A stretch of DNA of 64,000 nucleotides, taken from contig CAJUHV010000004.1 of the NCBI GenBank assembly GCA_910586445.1, forward strand, positions 16,201-80,200, written 5' to 3'. Below are positions 7,189-16,261 of the stretch, one piece after another. The number at the start of each line of letters is the position of its first letter. Position 1 is the stretch's first letter. Both the position numbers and the translations under genes were made by a program. The notes under the pieces were generated by a model, which saw only the letters and a program-made list of their open reading frames with translations, did no database searches and was not told the origin of the DNA. The DNA is from an uncultured Eubacterium sp. GTDB lineage: Bacteria; Bacillota; Clostridia; Lachnospirales; Lachnospiraceae.

Positions 7189-9258
7189 TTATAAATTCAG
7201 ACGTTCCGGCTGTCTGTCAAAATACTGCCTGAGTCGTTCACGAAGCCCTGCATGCGCAGGCAGCTCTAAGCGGTTGTCCAGCGCCAGTATGCGGGCAGCT
7301 TCTTTAGAAGCCTCCTGCAGCAGGACGGCGTCCTGATAGATATCTGCCAGCTGAAATTCCATATCTCCGCTCTGGCGTATGCCGAAAAAGTCTCCCGGCC
7401 CGCGCAGCTTTAAGTCCTCGCTTGCGATTTTAAATCCGTCGTTTGTCTTGTTTAAGACATCCAGACGCCTGCCGGATTCTTTGGAATCTGACGTATTGAT
7501 CATAATGCAGTACGACTGCGCGTCCCCGCGTCCGACACGTCCCCGCAGCTGGTGCAGCTGGGCTAGTCCAAAACGCTGCGCGTCTTCAATCATCATGACG
7601 GTGGCATTCGGCACGTTGACGCCGACCTCTACGACGGTGGTAGATACAAGCACCTGTATTTTGTTTGCCGCAAAATCTTCCATAATCTTATTTTTCATAT
7701 CGGAGCGCATTCTGCCATGCAGAAATGCCACTTCGATCTCCGCGGGCAGTGCCTTTTTTAATGTTTCACTATAATCGATAACATTTTCACCCTCTGCATG
7801 CTCGCTTGCTTCTACCAGCGGACAGATCACATATGCCTGACGGCCTGCCTGGGTCTCCCGCCGGATAAATTCGTAGGCATTCGGACGCCAGCCTGCTCCG
7901 ACCACACAGTTTTTGATCGGCAGGCGTTTTGCAGGCACTTCGTCTATAACAGAAATATCCAGATCTCCGTATAAAATAATGGCAAGCGTACGCGGAATTG
8001 GTGTTGCACTCATAACAAGTATGTGCGGGCTCTGCCCTTTTAAAGAAAAGGTCTCCCGCTGCCTGACGCCGAAACGGTGCTGTTCGTCCGTTACGACGAG
8101 CGCGAGGCTGTCATATACTGCTTTTTCCTGAAACAGCGCATGTGTGCCGATAATCATGGCATCAGAAAAAAGCTGCATTCTTTCATATGCCCTGCGTTTC
8201 TGTTTTGCGGTCATGGAACCTGTAAGCAGTACCAGGTGTGCCTTTATGCCGAACAGCTCGCAGTATCCGCTGAATGTCTCATAGTGCTGCGCTGCAAGCA
8301 CTTCTGTAGGCGCCATAATGGCAGACTGGCAGCCGCTCTTTGAAATCAGATACATCGCAAGAAATGCCACAATCGTCTTGCCGGAGCCGACGTCTCCCTG
8401 TATCAGCCTCTGCATAATATAAGGCCCGTTTAAGTCATTTTTGATTTCTGACAAAACACGCAGCTGTGCGCCTGTCAGCTCATATGGCAGCTTTGCAAGA
8501 AGCGGCTCCAGCAGGTTTTCACTCTGGATCGGATAAAGGTTTTCGATTTTCTGTCCCTTCTCCTTCTGCATCTGCATAGAAAGAATAAACAAGAAAAATT
8601 CATCAAATACCAGCCGCCTGCGCGCTTTCGTCAGACAGTCAAAATCATCTGGAAAATGTATCTGTGAAACAGCATAATTGTATTCTGTCAGCTCCAGACG
8701 CTTCCTGGTCTCTGCTGGCAGAAATTCCTTCAGCAAAAGCTTCTGATTTAAATTCTGATCTAAAACCTGATGCAGCGTCTTTTTATACAGATTGTTTGAA
8801 AGGCCCGCAGTCAGGCCGTAAACCGGCTGCAGGCTGCCTGCCAGCGCTTCATACTGCTGCTGTGTAAAGATCGCCGGCTGCTCCATTGTAAAGCGCCCGT
8901 TTTTATTTAGTACAGAGCCATATAAAATAAATGTCTGCCCTTTTACAAGTGTATTTCTCACATACGGCATGCGGAACCATATAAATTCCATCTGCCTGTC
9001 CGCATGGGTACCCATGCAGATCGTAATCTGCATGGCACGCGTATTTTTGACGACTGCCGGACTTTCTACACGCAGGATCACTGCCTGCTTTGATCCTGCC
9101 GCAGCCTCGCTTATTTCTGCCGGTGCCGGATATTTGGCGTATTCCCTTGGAAAACGAAGGAGTATATCACCTACGGTGTATACTCCTGTCTTCTGAAATA
9201 ACTGTTCTGTCTTAGCTCCCACACCTTTTACGCCTTTGATCGGTGTCGTAATGTCCAT
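7189..9258 (-). CDS. recG: ATP-dependent DNA helicase RecG
   Basis: The 689-residue length is typical of RecG. The N-terminal wedge domain opens MDITTPIKGVKGVGAKTEQL, followed by Walker A GDVGSGKT, a DEQHRFG box, MSATPIPRTLA, and the C-terminal LRGRVGRG helicase motif VI and TRG-like end. RecG drives reversal of stalled replication forks and branch migration of recombination intermediates. It is the last gene of asp23-fakA-recG, starting 27 bases after fakA. Repeats fill the region beyond its stop, and I saw no ordinary terminator there. Confidence 0.96.
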   Translation of the reverse strand: MDITTPIKGVKGVGAKTEQLFQKTGVYTVGDILLRFPREYAKYPAPAEISEAAAGSKQAVILRVESPAVVKNTRAMQITICMGTHADRQMEFIWFRMPYVRNTLVKGQTFILYGSVLNKNGRFTMEQPAIFTQQQYEALAGSLQPVYGLTAGLSNNLYKKTLHQVLDQNLNQKLLLKEFLPAETRKRLELTEYNYAVSQIHFPDDFDCLTKARRRLVFDEFFLFILSMQMQKEKGQKIENLYPIQSENLLEPLLAKLPYELTGAQLRVLSEIKNDLNGPYIMQRLIQGDVGSGKTIVAFLAMYLISKSGCQSAIMAPTEVLAAQHYETFSGYCELFGIKAHLVLLTGSMTAKQKRRAYERMQLFSDAMIIGTHALFQEKAVYDSLALVVTDEQHRFGVRQRETFSLKGQSPHILVMSATPIPRTLAIILYGDLDISVIDEVPAKRLPIKNCVVGAGWRPNAYEFIRRETQAGRQAYVICPLVEASEHAEGENVIDYSETLKKALPAEIEVAFLHGRMRSDMKNKIMEDFAANKIQVLVSTTVVEVGVNVPNATVMMIEDAQRFGLAQLHQLRGRVGRGDAQSYCIMINTSDSKESGRRLDVLNKTNDGFKIASEDLKLRGPGDFFGIRQSGDMEFQLADIYQDAVLLQEASKEAARILALDNRLELPAHAGLRERLRQYFDRQPERLNL

Positions 9259-9285
9259 GGAATCCTCCAGATTCGTAATCTAAAA

Positions 9286-10959
9286 TTATTCTACAGAGAC
9301 CAGATAATAATAAATCGGCTGTCCGCCATACTGTACTTCTACTTCGAGGTCTTCGTGTTTTTCTAAAATCTGCTGCGCAATGGCCTCTGCCGCCTCTTCG
9401 GACACTTCTTCTCCGTAATATATGCTGACGATTGCAGACTCTCCGTCAATCATGCTTTCTGCCATCTCAAGTGTCACCTGGTCAAGCTCTCTGCCGACCG
9501 AAAGAATCGTCTTATCTCCGATACCCATATAGTCGTCCTGCTTGATTTCTTTATCGTCGATTACCGTATCGCGTACCGCATAAGTCACCTGCCCCGTTTT
9601 TACGTTTTTGATCTCTTCCATCATGCGGGAGGCGTTTTCCTCTGCCGTCTGCTCCGGAATAAAATTAATCAGTGCCGTAATTCCCTGCGGAATTGTCTTT
9701 GTCGGAATCACATGTATTTCCTTGTCTTCACATAATGCCGCAGCCTGATTTGCAGCTAATATAATATTTTTGTTATTCGGCAGCACAAATACATGATCGG
9801 CATTTACCCTGCCTACTGCATTTAAAATATCTTCCGTGCTCGGATTCATCGTCTGGCCGCCCTCGATCATATAGTCTGCGCCCAAGCCCTTAAATACCTC
9901 GCCGAGTCCGCTGCCTGCCGATACGGCAATAAATCCGATCTCCTTACGCGGGCCGTCTGTTTCTGGCTGCGGCGCTTCGTCCCGTGCCTGCTGTGCTGCG
10001 ATTTTCTGCGCATCCTTTATAAGCCGTTCCTGATGCTCCTCACGCATATTGTCTATTTTAATCCTGCTTAAAGATCCATGTGTCAATGCCTCCTGGATTG
10101 CAAGTCCCGGATCATTGGTATGTACATGGGTCTTTACGATTTCATCGTCTGCTACCACTACAATCGAATCACCAATTGATTCCAGAAAAGATTTGTATTT
10201 TCGCTCTTCCTTGTCTGTCAGTGCCTGATTCAGCACAATAATAAATTCCGTACAATAACCAAACTTAATCTCTGCCTCAGTCTCTTTTGAAATCTTCCTT
10301 ACCTCTGATCCTGTTGAGGCTTCAATTTTATAATCAATCTCCCTGCCGAGCAGCGCGTCATATGCTCCCTGCAGTACAACGACCAGTCCCTGCCCGCCGG
10401 AATCCACGACACCTGCCTGCTTTAATACAGGCAGCATGTCCGGCGTTTTTTTCAGTACCAGCTCGGCTTCTTTTATAACCTCATCCAAAAAATAAACTAG
10501 GTCATCCGTTTCTTCTGCAAGCTCTGCAGCCTTATCCGCTGCACCTCTCGCAACAGTCAGGATCGTGCCTTCTTTGGGCTTCATAACCGCTTTATAGGCG
10601 GTCTCTACTGCCTTTTGGATAGCAGCAGATAAAATTGGGACAGTGACCTGTGATTCTTTTCCGATCACCTTCGTAAATCCACGAAACAGCTGTGATAAGA
10701 TGACGCCGGAATTTCCCCTTGCCCCGCGCAGGGAGCCGGATGAAATTGCTTTTGCTATAGACGGCATGTCTGGATTTTCCAATGCGCTGACCTCTTTTGC
10801 AGCTGCCATAATCGTCATTGTCATATTCGTGCCGGTGTCTCCGTCAGGTACCGGAAATACATTCAGCTCGTTGATCCATTCTTTTTTAGATTCCAGATTT
10901 TTTGCGCCGTTTAAAAACATCTTCGCCAAAACCACAGCATTTATCGAATTGATTTCCAC
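9286..10959 (-). CDS. FakA-type fatty acid kinase / DAK2-domain protein (YloV family)
   Basis: About 557 residues. An N-terminal DAK2 (DhaL-like) domain shows FPVPDGDTGTNM at about residues 36-47 and ARGNSGVILSQLFRG, and the C-terminal half is the FakA-type DAK_C region. With a FakB carrier, FakA phosphorylates fatty acids for phospholipid synthesis. The start is taken as GTG at 10959, which has AAGGAGG 8 bases upstream; a TTG at 10980 is the alternative in the same frame but lies before the ribosome site. It follows asp23 by 13 bases, the usual YloU-YloV pairing. Confidence 0.92.
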   Translation of the reverse strand: MEINSINAVVLAKMFLNGAKNLESKKEWINELNVFPVPDGDTGTNMTMTIMAAAKEVSALENPDMPSIAKAISSGSLRGARGNSGVILSQLFRGFTKVIGKESQVTVPILSAAIQKAVETAYKAVMKPKEGTILTVARGAADKAAELAEETDDLVYFLDEVIKEAELVLKKTPDMLPVLKQAGVVDSGGQGLVVVLQGAYDALLGREIDYKIEASTGSEVRKISKETEAEIKFGYCTEFIIVLNQALTDKEERKYKSFLESIGDSIVVVADDEIVKTHVHTNDPGLAIQEALTHGSLSRIKIDNMREEHQERLIKDAQKIAAQQARDEAPQPETDGPRKEIGFIAVSAGSGLGEVFKGLGADYMIEGGQTMNPSTEDILNAVGRVNADHVFVLPNNKNIILAANQAAALCEDKEIHVIPTKTIPQGITALINFIPEQTAEENASRMMEEIKNVKTGQVTYAVRDTVIDDKEIKQDDYMGIGDKTILSVGRELDQVTLEMAESMIDGESAIVSIYYGEEVSEEAAEAIAQQILEKHEDLEVEVQYGGQPIYYYLVSVE

Positions 10960-10972
10960 TTTCAAATCCTCC

Positions 10973-11332
10973 TTAATCAATTACGCGGACGCCTTCAACA
11001 AAAATGTTGATTTTTTTGATGTGCAGTCCAGTGAATTCTTCTACACGGTATTTTACCGTACCGATCAGATTGTCTGTTACCGTACTGATACTTACGCCAT
11101 ATGATATGATGACATGAAAATCAATGGTAATGTCATTGTTCTCATCAACTGTTACATTTATACCGTGGGTAAGGTAATCTTTTTTTAATAATCTAACAAT
11201 GCCGTCTTTTACGTTTACTGCGGCCATGCCGACGATGCCAAAACATTCTACCGCAACAGAGCCGGCATAGGTTGCAATCACATCGTTGCCTATGATGACC
11301 CTGCCATACTCATTTTCAAACTGACTTTTCAT
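10973..11332 (-). CDS. Asp23/Gls24 family envelope stress protein (YloU)
   Basis: A 119-residue Asp23/Gls24 protein: N-terminal YGRVIIGNDVIATYAG, then a VAVE...GIVGMA segment and the C-terminal INIFVEGVRV. The family gives small proteins linked to cell-wall stress and alkaline shock, placed here next to fakA as in many Firmicutes. GGAGG lies 7 bases before the ATG. First gene of the asp23-fakA-recG operon, divergent from rpmB. Confidence 0.93.
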   Translation of the reverse strand: MKSQFENEYGRVIIGNDVIATYAGSVAVECFGIVGMAAVNVKDGIVRLLKKDYLTHGINVTVDENNDITIDFHVIISYGVSISTVTDNLIGTVKYRVEEFTGLHIKKINIFVEGVRVID

Positions 11333-11380
11333 AGCATACCTCCAATCATTCTTGCGAATTGTGAAAACTAGTTAGTAGTT

Positions 11381-11409
11381 ATTATAACCGCTTTTTGCAA
11401 AAAAGAAAA
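11381..11409 (-). promoter_or_regulatory. Probable promoter of asp23-fakA-recG
   Basis: A perfect TATAAT on the minus strand at 11381-11386 with a weak -35 (TTTTCT) at 17 bases. It lies about 50 bases before the asp23 start. Confidence 0.5.
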
Positions 11410-11446
11410 CTATATTTTTGCAATTCAAAAAAATTGCATTTTAAAC

Positions 11447-11475
11447 TTGCATTTGTGTACCTCTTCTGATAGAAT
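11447..11475 (+). promoter_or_regulatory. Sigma-A promoter of rpmB
   Basis: TTGCAT (11447-11452), 17 bases, TAGAAT (11470-11475). The leader of about 130 bases has short complementary segments (repeated CGAT/ATCG around 11545-11575) and could be structured, which is common upstream of ribosomal protein genes; I do not recognise a named leader. Confidence 0.8.
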
Positions 11476-11615
11476 AATCGTGTTGTGAGTCTGTAAAATC
11501 CATCCAGCGCAGTAATGTAATGGCTGAGTGATTATGCGTCAGGCTTAAATCGATAAAGCTGTCGATAAAAATCGGCAGTTCGAAAGAACACTCGTATGTG
11601 CAAGGAGGTGTCAGC

Positions 11616-11801
11616 ATGGCTAAATGTTCAGTTTGTGGAAAATGCGTTGCTTTCGGTAACAATGTGAGCCATTCACATAGACGGTCTAATAGGACGTTCA
11701 AACCAAACATCAAATCTGTTCGATGCAAGGTAAACGGAGCTACCAAAAAACTTTATGTGTGTACACGCTGCCTGAGATCCGGCAAAGTAGAAAGAGCGTA
11801 A
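11616..11801 (+). CDS. rpmB: 50S ribosomal protein L28, zinc-binding form
   Basis: The 61-residue protein MAKCSVCGKCVAFGNN...KSGKVERA-type L28 has two CxxC pairs, CSVC near the N-terminus and CTRC near the C-terminus, so it is the zinc-ribbon (C+) form. AAGGAGG lies 8 bases before the ATG at 11616; an ATG six codons earlier overlaps the ribosome site. Followed at once by a strong terminator, so monocistronic. Confidence 0.96.
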   Translation: MAKCSVCGKCVAFGNNVSHSHRRSNRTFKPNIKSVRCKVNGATKKLYVCTRCLRSGKVERA

Positions 11802-11818
11802 GTTTTATATGCCGAAAG

Positions 11819-11859
11819 GCTGCCGCGGATGATGTAAATCATTGCCGGCAGCTTTTTTT
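11819..11859 (+). terminator. Terminator of rpmB
   Basis: A long stem GCTGCCG...CGGCAGC with inner GATGAT/ATCATT pairing is followed by seven T. Confidence 0.9.
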
Positions 11860-11931
11860 GTGGACTAATTGCCCTCCTGATTCATATAATAACAGTATAA
11901 TCAAAAAAACAAAAAAGAATCGAAGTGGCGT

Positions 11932-12069
11932 ATGAAAAGAATATGTGGATTTGCTATGTTCTGGATCGCAGTCGGCATGCTGGTCATGATGCTGATTTCC
12001 AGCACATGGATAGCACTGCTGATTATTCTGGCACTGCTGATATGCGGCTATAATTTGTTCTGCTGCTGA
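11932..12069 (+). CDS. 45-residue membrane peptide
   Basis: An open frame from ATG 11932 to TGA 12069 encodes MKRICGFAMFWIAVGMLVMM followed by a second hydrophobic stretch and ends YNLFCC. It has two predicted membrane-spanning stretches (about residues 8-23 and 26-40) with a short polar turn STW between them. The ribosome site is weak (GAAGTGG). I do not know its function, but I recall similar short hydrophobic proteins in Lachnospiraceae. It sits between the rpmB terminator and a convergent terminator, in a space otherwise left unexplained. Confidence 0.6.
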   Translation: MKRICGFAMFWIAVGMLVMMLISSTWIALLIILALLICGYNLFCC

Positions 12070-12081
12070 CGGGCTGATCGT

Positions 12082-12125
12082 AAAAAGCTGTCGCGTTAAG
12101 TAAAATATATCCTTAATGCGACAGC
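12082..12125 (-). terminator. Terminator of the GerW/YtfJ gene
   Basis: Minus-strand stem GCTGTCGCATTAAG/CTTAACGCGACAGC (one wobble) followed by TTTTTA. It may also serve the convergent small membrane-peptide gene. Confidence 0.85.
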
Positions 12126-12144
12126 CGTTTAAATACAGGCCGTA

Positions 12145-12573
12145 TTAATCTGTTTCTACACTGTTTACAGAATTCTCCAGCTGGCTCTCCAATTCTACAG
12201 CTGCCTTCTGCTGTGCCTGTGGATCGATTTCTGAAGAATTATCCTTGGATGTAAATTTGTTTACAAAATCCGGGATCATATCCAGAATCTTTGTAATTCC
12301 ATCCTGATTTTTAACATTTACCAGCTTTGTCGTGCCGTTTTGGATTACAAGCACTGCGCTCGGCGTAATCTTGCCGCCCAGGCCGCCGCCGCCATTATTA
12401 TTATGCTCACTGGAGAATGCACCTGCTCCTACGCCAAATGATACATCTACCAGCGGCAGTATAATGGTATCCCCGATATGGACGGCCTCCCCTACTACAG
12501 TCTTTGTTGAAATAAAGCTGTCCATTCCTTTGAATAAAGATGCAACGGTTGAACTAAAACTATTGTCTGTCAT
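12145..12573 (-). CDS. GerW family sporulation protein (YtfJ)
   Basis: 142 residues matching the YtfJ/GerW family: TVVGEAVHIGDTIILPLVDVSF, a glycine-rich loop NNNGGGGLGGKITPSA and VLVIQNGTTKLVNV. In Bacillus, YtfJ is needed for L-alanine germination response; here it sits with a DUF2953 protein, an arrangement like the B. subtilis ytfI-ytfJ pair. AGGAGG lies 7 bases before the ATG. It ends the operon 14108-12145. Confidence 0.9.
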   Translation of the reverse strand: MTDNSFSSTVASLFKGMDSFISTKTVVGEAVHIGDTIILPLVDVSFGVGAGAFSSEHNNNGGGGLGGKITPSAVLVIQNGTTKLVNVKNQDGITKILDMIPDFVNKFTSKDNSSEIDPQAQQKAAVELESQLENSVNSVETD

Positions 12574-12615
12574 ATAATTTCCTCCTATTTTTAGTATAGA
12601 GCAGTATTCTGCTGC

Positions 12616-13770
12616 CTATGCCCGTCCCGTCAGCCGGCGGACAATCTGCATACACTCCTTGTCACGGAAAAGCCGCAGCAGTATCAATACCATAACATAA
12701 CCGGTTATTTTTCCCTGCACCATCAGCTCGCCTTCGATATACAGTCTGTCAGACTGGAAATCTGCATATATATTGTGTGGATAACGGTATACATGCGGCA
12801 GCATACTGATCAGCCCAAGCACTTCACCTGTTATGGCAGGATCAGCCAGGGAAAAGGTAAGGTCTGCTTTTATTTTTCCAGGCTTGTACTGGCACAGCAT
12901 ATAGCAGAGCTCTTTCCATAAGTGTCCCGCCACGCGGCGGTTGACCGGAGATGTAAGCTCCTGCTTGAACTTATGAAGCTTGTCTTTTATCGTATGCAGC
13001 TTTGTATGCATGTTTTGGAATTTTGATTTTATGGCATGCAGCTTTGTGTGCATGCTTTGGAATTTTGATTTTATGGCATGCGGCCTTTTACGCATGCTTT
13101 GAGATTTTTCTTCTGCTGTCTGCTGTTTTATATTATGATCTGTATCGGTATTTTTATCAGAATTTTTATTTTTCTGTTTTTTTAGTTTCTTCTGCTTTTT
13201 TTCTGTTTTTAGTTCATCCGGCGGTTTCTCTTCGTCAGTGTCTGCCCATTTATTATTTTCTAATTCTTCATTTTGTATTTCTTCATTTTCTAATTCTTTA
13301 TTATCTATCTTTTTGTAGTCAGGCAGAACTGCCTGACCTTCCGGCGCTCCATATGCCGAAGAATCCGTTTTGGTATCAGGGATGCTGCTGATATCAGTAT
13401 CTTTTTCCGTCTTTTTTTTCTGCCTGCGTCCAGAGCCTGCGCGTGCCTCTCTGCGTCGGGACAGCCAGGCAGACACCCTGCGCACGTCAATCCCTGCAAT
13501 ATGGATCTCGTTTGAAAACCCCTCCTGCCCATATTTTAAGACAAAATGTATAAAATGCAGCAGCCAGCTGACTTTCACCTGCACCTTTAGTTTTTTGACC
13601 AGATTACTCCCCGGCTCCAGAGCCTTTTCATTCTGCACAAAAACACGGTATCGTACCGGTACAAATAAGACAAACAGCAGTACGGCCAATATGACAGCCA
13701 GCAGCACAAGAAGTATCCAACCTGCTATTTTTAACAGCATCAAAAAAAACAATCCGACTGTCTGAATCAT
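12616..13770 (-). CDS. DUF2953 domain membrane protein (YtfI-like) with repeat insert
   Basis: 384 residues. A strong N-terminal transmembrane segment (about residues 5-38) is followed by a lysine/glutamate-rich low-complexity middle (about 100-280), then the DUF2953 C-terminal part (LTSPVNRRVAGHLWKEL, KADLTFSLADPAITGEVLG). Inside the middle is a 14-residue repeat, three copies, with the pattern M-H-T-K-L-H-A-I-K-S-K-F-Q-N, encoded by 42-bp units at about 12970-13095. Next to GerW/YtfJ, so a sporulation role is likely but unproven. Starts by ATGA-type overlap with the gene upstream. Confidence 0.82.
   Translation of the reverse strand: MIQTVGLFFLMLLKIAGWILLVLLAVILAVLLFVLFVPVRYRVFVQNEKALEPGSNLVKKLKVQVKVSWLLHFIHFVLKYGQEGFSNEIHIAGIDVRRVSAWLSRRREARAGSGRRQKKKTEKDTDISSIPDTKTDSSAYGAPEGQAVLPDYKKIDNKELENEEIQNEELENNKWADTDEEKPPDELKTEKKQKKLKKQKNKNSDKNTDTDHNIKQQTAEEKSQSMRKRPHAIKSKFQSMHTKLHAIKSKFQNMHTKLHTIKDKLHKFKQELTSPVNRRVAGHLWKELCYMLCQYKPGKIKADLTFSLADPAITGEVLGLISMLPHVYRYPHNIYADFQSDRLYIEGELMVQGKITGYVMVLILLRLFRDKECMQIVRRLTGRA
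12970..13095 (-). repeat. 42-bp tandem repeat inside the DUF2953 gene
   Basis: Three units (13095-13054, 13053-13012, 13011-12970), each with a 14-residue translation. The two upper copies are nearly identical in DNA, which points to recent duplication. Confidence 0.75.
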
Positions 13771-14108
13771 ACACTGTCACCTGCCTTCCGCTGTTTATAA
13801 AGGCACCGCTTTACATCAAATCCGCCAGTTTTTTTATATACATCGATTACGATTTCTGCTGCTGTTTCTAATGCCTCATGATATCCTTTTGCAAGCCCCA
13901 CGACGTATAGATTCTGCTTAGGATAATGCTTCTGCCTAAGCTCCCAGACCGGAATAATCTCCAGCAGATTCGTTCCATATCTGCACAATACAATGATGAA
14001 GATATTCGGGAGGAATGCATTATGCTTTATTTTCCATTTTAAATGTTTAATTTTCAACTTTTTCTTTGGAATGCTTTCCCCGATATATAATTTTTCATGC
14101 CAAATCAT
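13767..14108 (-). CDS. Conserved hypothetical protein, 113 residues
   Basis: A basic, small soluble-looking protein with a segment VGLAKGYHEALETAAEIVIDVY that looks like a folded helix-strand unit. I do not recognise a family. GGAGCATGG precedes the ATG at 14108, and its stop overlaps the start of the DUF2953 gene by four bases, so the two are translationally coupled. It is the first gene of the three-gene GerW operon. Confidence 0.7.
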   Translation of the reverse strand: MIWHEKLYIGESIPKKKLKIKHLKWKIKHNAFLPNIFIIVLCRYGTNLLEIIPVWELRQKHYPKQNLYVVGLAKGYHEALETAAEIVIDVYKKTGGFDVKRCLYKQRKAGDSV

Positions 14109-14172
14109 CCATGCTCCTTATGGCATTATGCCCCGTAAATACAAATCCTCTGCTTTTTATTGTTTTGAATAA

Positions 14173-14198
14173 AGGGAGACCGCATATGCGGAATCCCT
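14173..14198 (-). terminator. Terminator at the end of the Nudix gene
   Basis: AGGGA...TCCCT with an inner CCGCATATGCGG palindrome, followed on the minus strand by TTTATT. The stem overlaps the Nudix stop codon. Confidence 0.7.
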
Positions 14199-14649
14199 AA
14201 TAATATTTCTTGCTTCCCCACAGATTACTTTTTTTCAGACTCAGGTATTCGTTGTATGCCTGTTCTAGGATCTGTTTTTCATTCGAAAACTTTAACAGAT
14301 GATACGCTTCATGAAACTTGTAATAACCAGAGTCCACAAAATACTCTTCCCATTGTGGTTTGCTGTAATAATTGTCCGCCATCATCAGATACCAGTGGAC
14401 TTCCTTTTCCACCGTATCTTCTGGTACATTAAATGTATACTGGCTTTTACCAACGTATTTTATAATCGCTGCATTCACGCCGGTTTCTTCCAAAACCTCC
14501 CGAACCGCTGTCGATTTATAATCCTCCCCTTCCTCAACAGTTCCCTTTGGAAGAACCCATCCCTCGTACTTATTTTTATAATTTTTGTAGAGCAACAGGA
14601 TCTTGCCACGGAATATTACCACACCACCACAACTGGTTGCTTCTATCAT
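14197..14649 (-). CDS. Nudix hydrolase
   Basis: 150 residues with a complete Nudix box: GTVEEGEDYKSTAVREVLEE followed by TGV, residues about 37-58. The start MIEATSCGGVVIF is preceded by AGGAGG at 8 bases. Nudix enzymes hydrolyse nucleoside diphosphates linked to other groups; the substrate is not evident. It looks like the diadenosine-tetraphosphate type. Single gene between its own promoter and terminator. Confidence 0.9.
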   Translation of the reverse strand: MIEATSCGGVVIFRGKILLLYKNYKNKYEGWVLPKGTVEEGEDYKSTAVREVLEETGVNAAIIKYVGKSQYTFNVPEDTVEKEVHWYLMMADNYYSKPQWEEYFVDSGYYKFHEAYHLLKFSNEKQILEQAYNEYLSLKKSNLWGSKKYY

Positions 14650-14690
14650 TACAACACCTCCTGATGTGGCTTAACAAATAACTAATCAGT

Positions 14691-14719
14691 AGTATACCCC
14701 TTTTTACAGATACATGCAA
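14691..14719 (-). promoter_or_regulatory. Sigma-A promoter of the Nudix gene
   Basis: Minus-strand TTGCAT, 17 bases, TATACT. Confidence 0.82.
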
Positions 14720-14761
14720 GAAAATCATGGAGAGATTTTAGGAAAGGGCATTTTTTCAGAT

Positions 14762-16261
14762 TTAACGAAAGTAAGCATCAAATGCTGCCTTCGCCACAGG
14801 CACGGCGTAAGCTCCTCCTGTGCCCGCTCCTTCGACTACAACAGAGATCACAAGGTCTTCCATCCCCTTTTTCGACGCATAGCCCACAAACCATGCGTGG
14901 CTGTCCTTCGCACTGGTAAACTCTGCCGATCCGGTCTTGCCTGCGGCTTCATAATTCTGGCTGTTTAATGCCGACGCCGTTCCCTGTGTAACGACTGCCC
15001 GTAAGTACTGCCGAAGCGCAGCGGCCTTTTTTTTCGATAAAAGCGTTTCGTATTCTTCCGGCAAAACGGCAGATACTTCTGCCCCGTTGTAATTGGTCAC
15101 TTTGTCTATGATATACGGCTTCATCAGCACACCGTCATTGACAATGGAAGACATGACAAGCGCCAGATGATACGGCGTTACCAGTGTCCTGCCCTGTCCG
15201 ATGGAAGTCTGTATAATCTCGCCTGAGCCGGCCCCTGCTTTCAGCACAAAGCTGCTGCGCTTATACGGAAAATCACACGGAAGCGGCGAATCAAACAAGA
15301 GTTTTTTGTTTAATTTTTGGAACTTATTCAAATCTAACGATAATCCGATCGAAGCAAATGCCGCATTGCACGAATTTGCAAACGCCGTGTTTAAATCTTC
15401 CTGCCCGTGTACATGGTTTCCAAAACAATGAATGGTATTTCCATCCTGCGTCAGGCTGCCGCTGCAGTTATAGGCATAATTCGAATAATCTTTATGCTCA
15501 CGCATATACTGGAGCATTGTAAAAAGCTTAAATGTCGAACCAGGCGGATACAGTCCCTGCGTCACACGGTTTAACAGCACGCTGGAGGAATTATCTTCTG
15601 ATGTAATGCTGTCCCAGTCAGCAGCAATTGTATTTGGGTCAAAATCCGGCTTAGATACCATTGCAATAATTCTGCCTGTTTTTGGCTGCATGGCAATCGC
15701 CGCCCCCTGATCAGAACCCATTGCCTCATAGATGGCTTTTTGGACATCTGTATCAAGTGTTGTTACAACCGTATCGCCGATATTTTTCTGTCCTTTTATT
15801 TCATTTAATATTTTTTCTAAAAAAAATGCATGGGAACGCAGCAGCTGAAAGTTGTCGATCGATTCTATGCCGGCCTTGCCGTTTGTGCTGAATCCGACCG
15901 CATGTGCAAACATGCGCCCATATGGATACTCTCTCGTTTCTTTCCCGTTTTTTGACGTCTTTGTCTGTGCCAGCACATCCCCCTGCGCAGATACGATTTT
16001 TCCGCGTATGATGCGGTCTGCAAAGGAATCCTGTCTGGCATTATACGGGCTGTTGATAAACGCCTCGCTTCTTTCGACCTGGAAATAGGCAAAGTATGCG
16101 ATCAAGCCTAAAAAAATCGCCAGAAACAGGTACGTCACGACTGCAAATTCACGGTTGCGGACAGAATTTTTTTCAGTGCTGCCGGATGTGTCATCTGCCA
16201 GAAACTTCTCTACGTCCTTTTTTCTTTGTCTTTCTTCGATTTCTTCCAGATTTTTCTTCAT
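14762..16261 (-). CDS. Class B penicillin-binding protein transpeptidase
   Basis: 499 residues with one N-terminal transmembrane anchor (about 43-65) and a C-terminal transpeptidase domain with all three motifs: STFK (SxxK), SCN (SxN) and KTGSAEF (KTG). It crosslinks peptidoglycan. The ATG at 16261 lies inside the end of the upstream FtsW/RodA gene (70-base overlap), so synthesis of the two partners is coupled. Its short pedestal resembles the PbpA/SpoVD-related groups found with a SEDS protein in Clostridia. Which division or elongation role it has cannot be told from sequence. Confidence 0.92.
   Translation of the reverse strand: MKKNLEEIEERQRKKDVEKFLADDTSGSTEKNSVRNREFAVVTYLFLAIFLGLIAYFAYFQVERSEAFINSPYNARQDSFADRIIRGKIVSAQGDVLAQTKTSKNGKETREYPYGRMFAHAVGFSTNGKAGIESIDNFQLLRSHAFFLEKILNEIKGQKNIGDTVVTTLDTDVQKAIYEAMGSDQGAAIAMQPKTGRIIAMVSKPDFDPNTIAADWDSITSEDNSSSVLLNRVTQGLYPPGSTFKLFTMLQYMREHKDYSNYAYNCSGSLTQDGNTIHCFGNHVHGQEDLNTAFANSCNAAFASIGLSLDLNKFQKLNKKLLFDSPLPCDFPYKRSSFVLKAGAGSGEIIQTSIGQGRTLVTPYHLALVMSSIVNDGVLMKPYIIDKVTNYNGAEVSAVLPEEYETLLSKKKAAALRQYLRAVVTQGTASALNSQNYEAAGKTGSAEFTSAKDSHAWFVGYASKKGMEDLVISVVVEGAGTGGAYAVPVAKAAFDAYFR

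Noticed and set aside
11441..11746. Minus-strand frame across rpmB
   Set aside because: Shadow of the rpmB leader and gene on the other strand.
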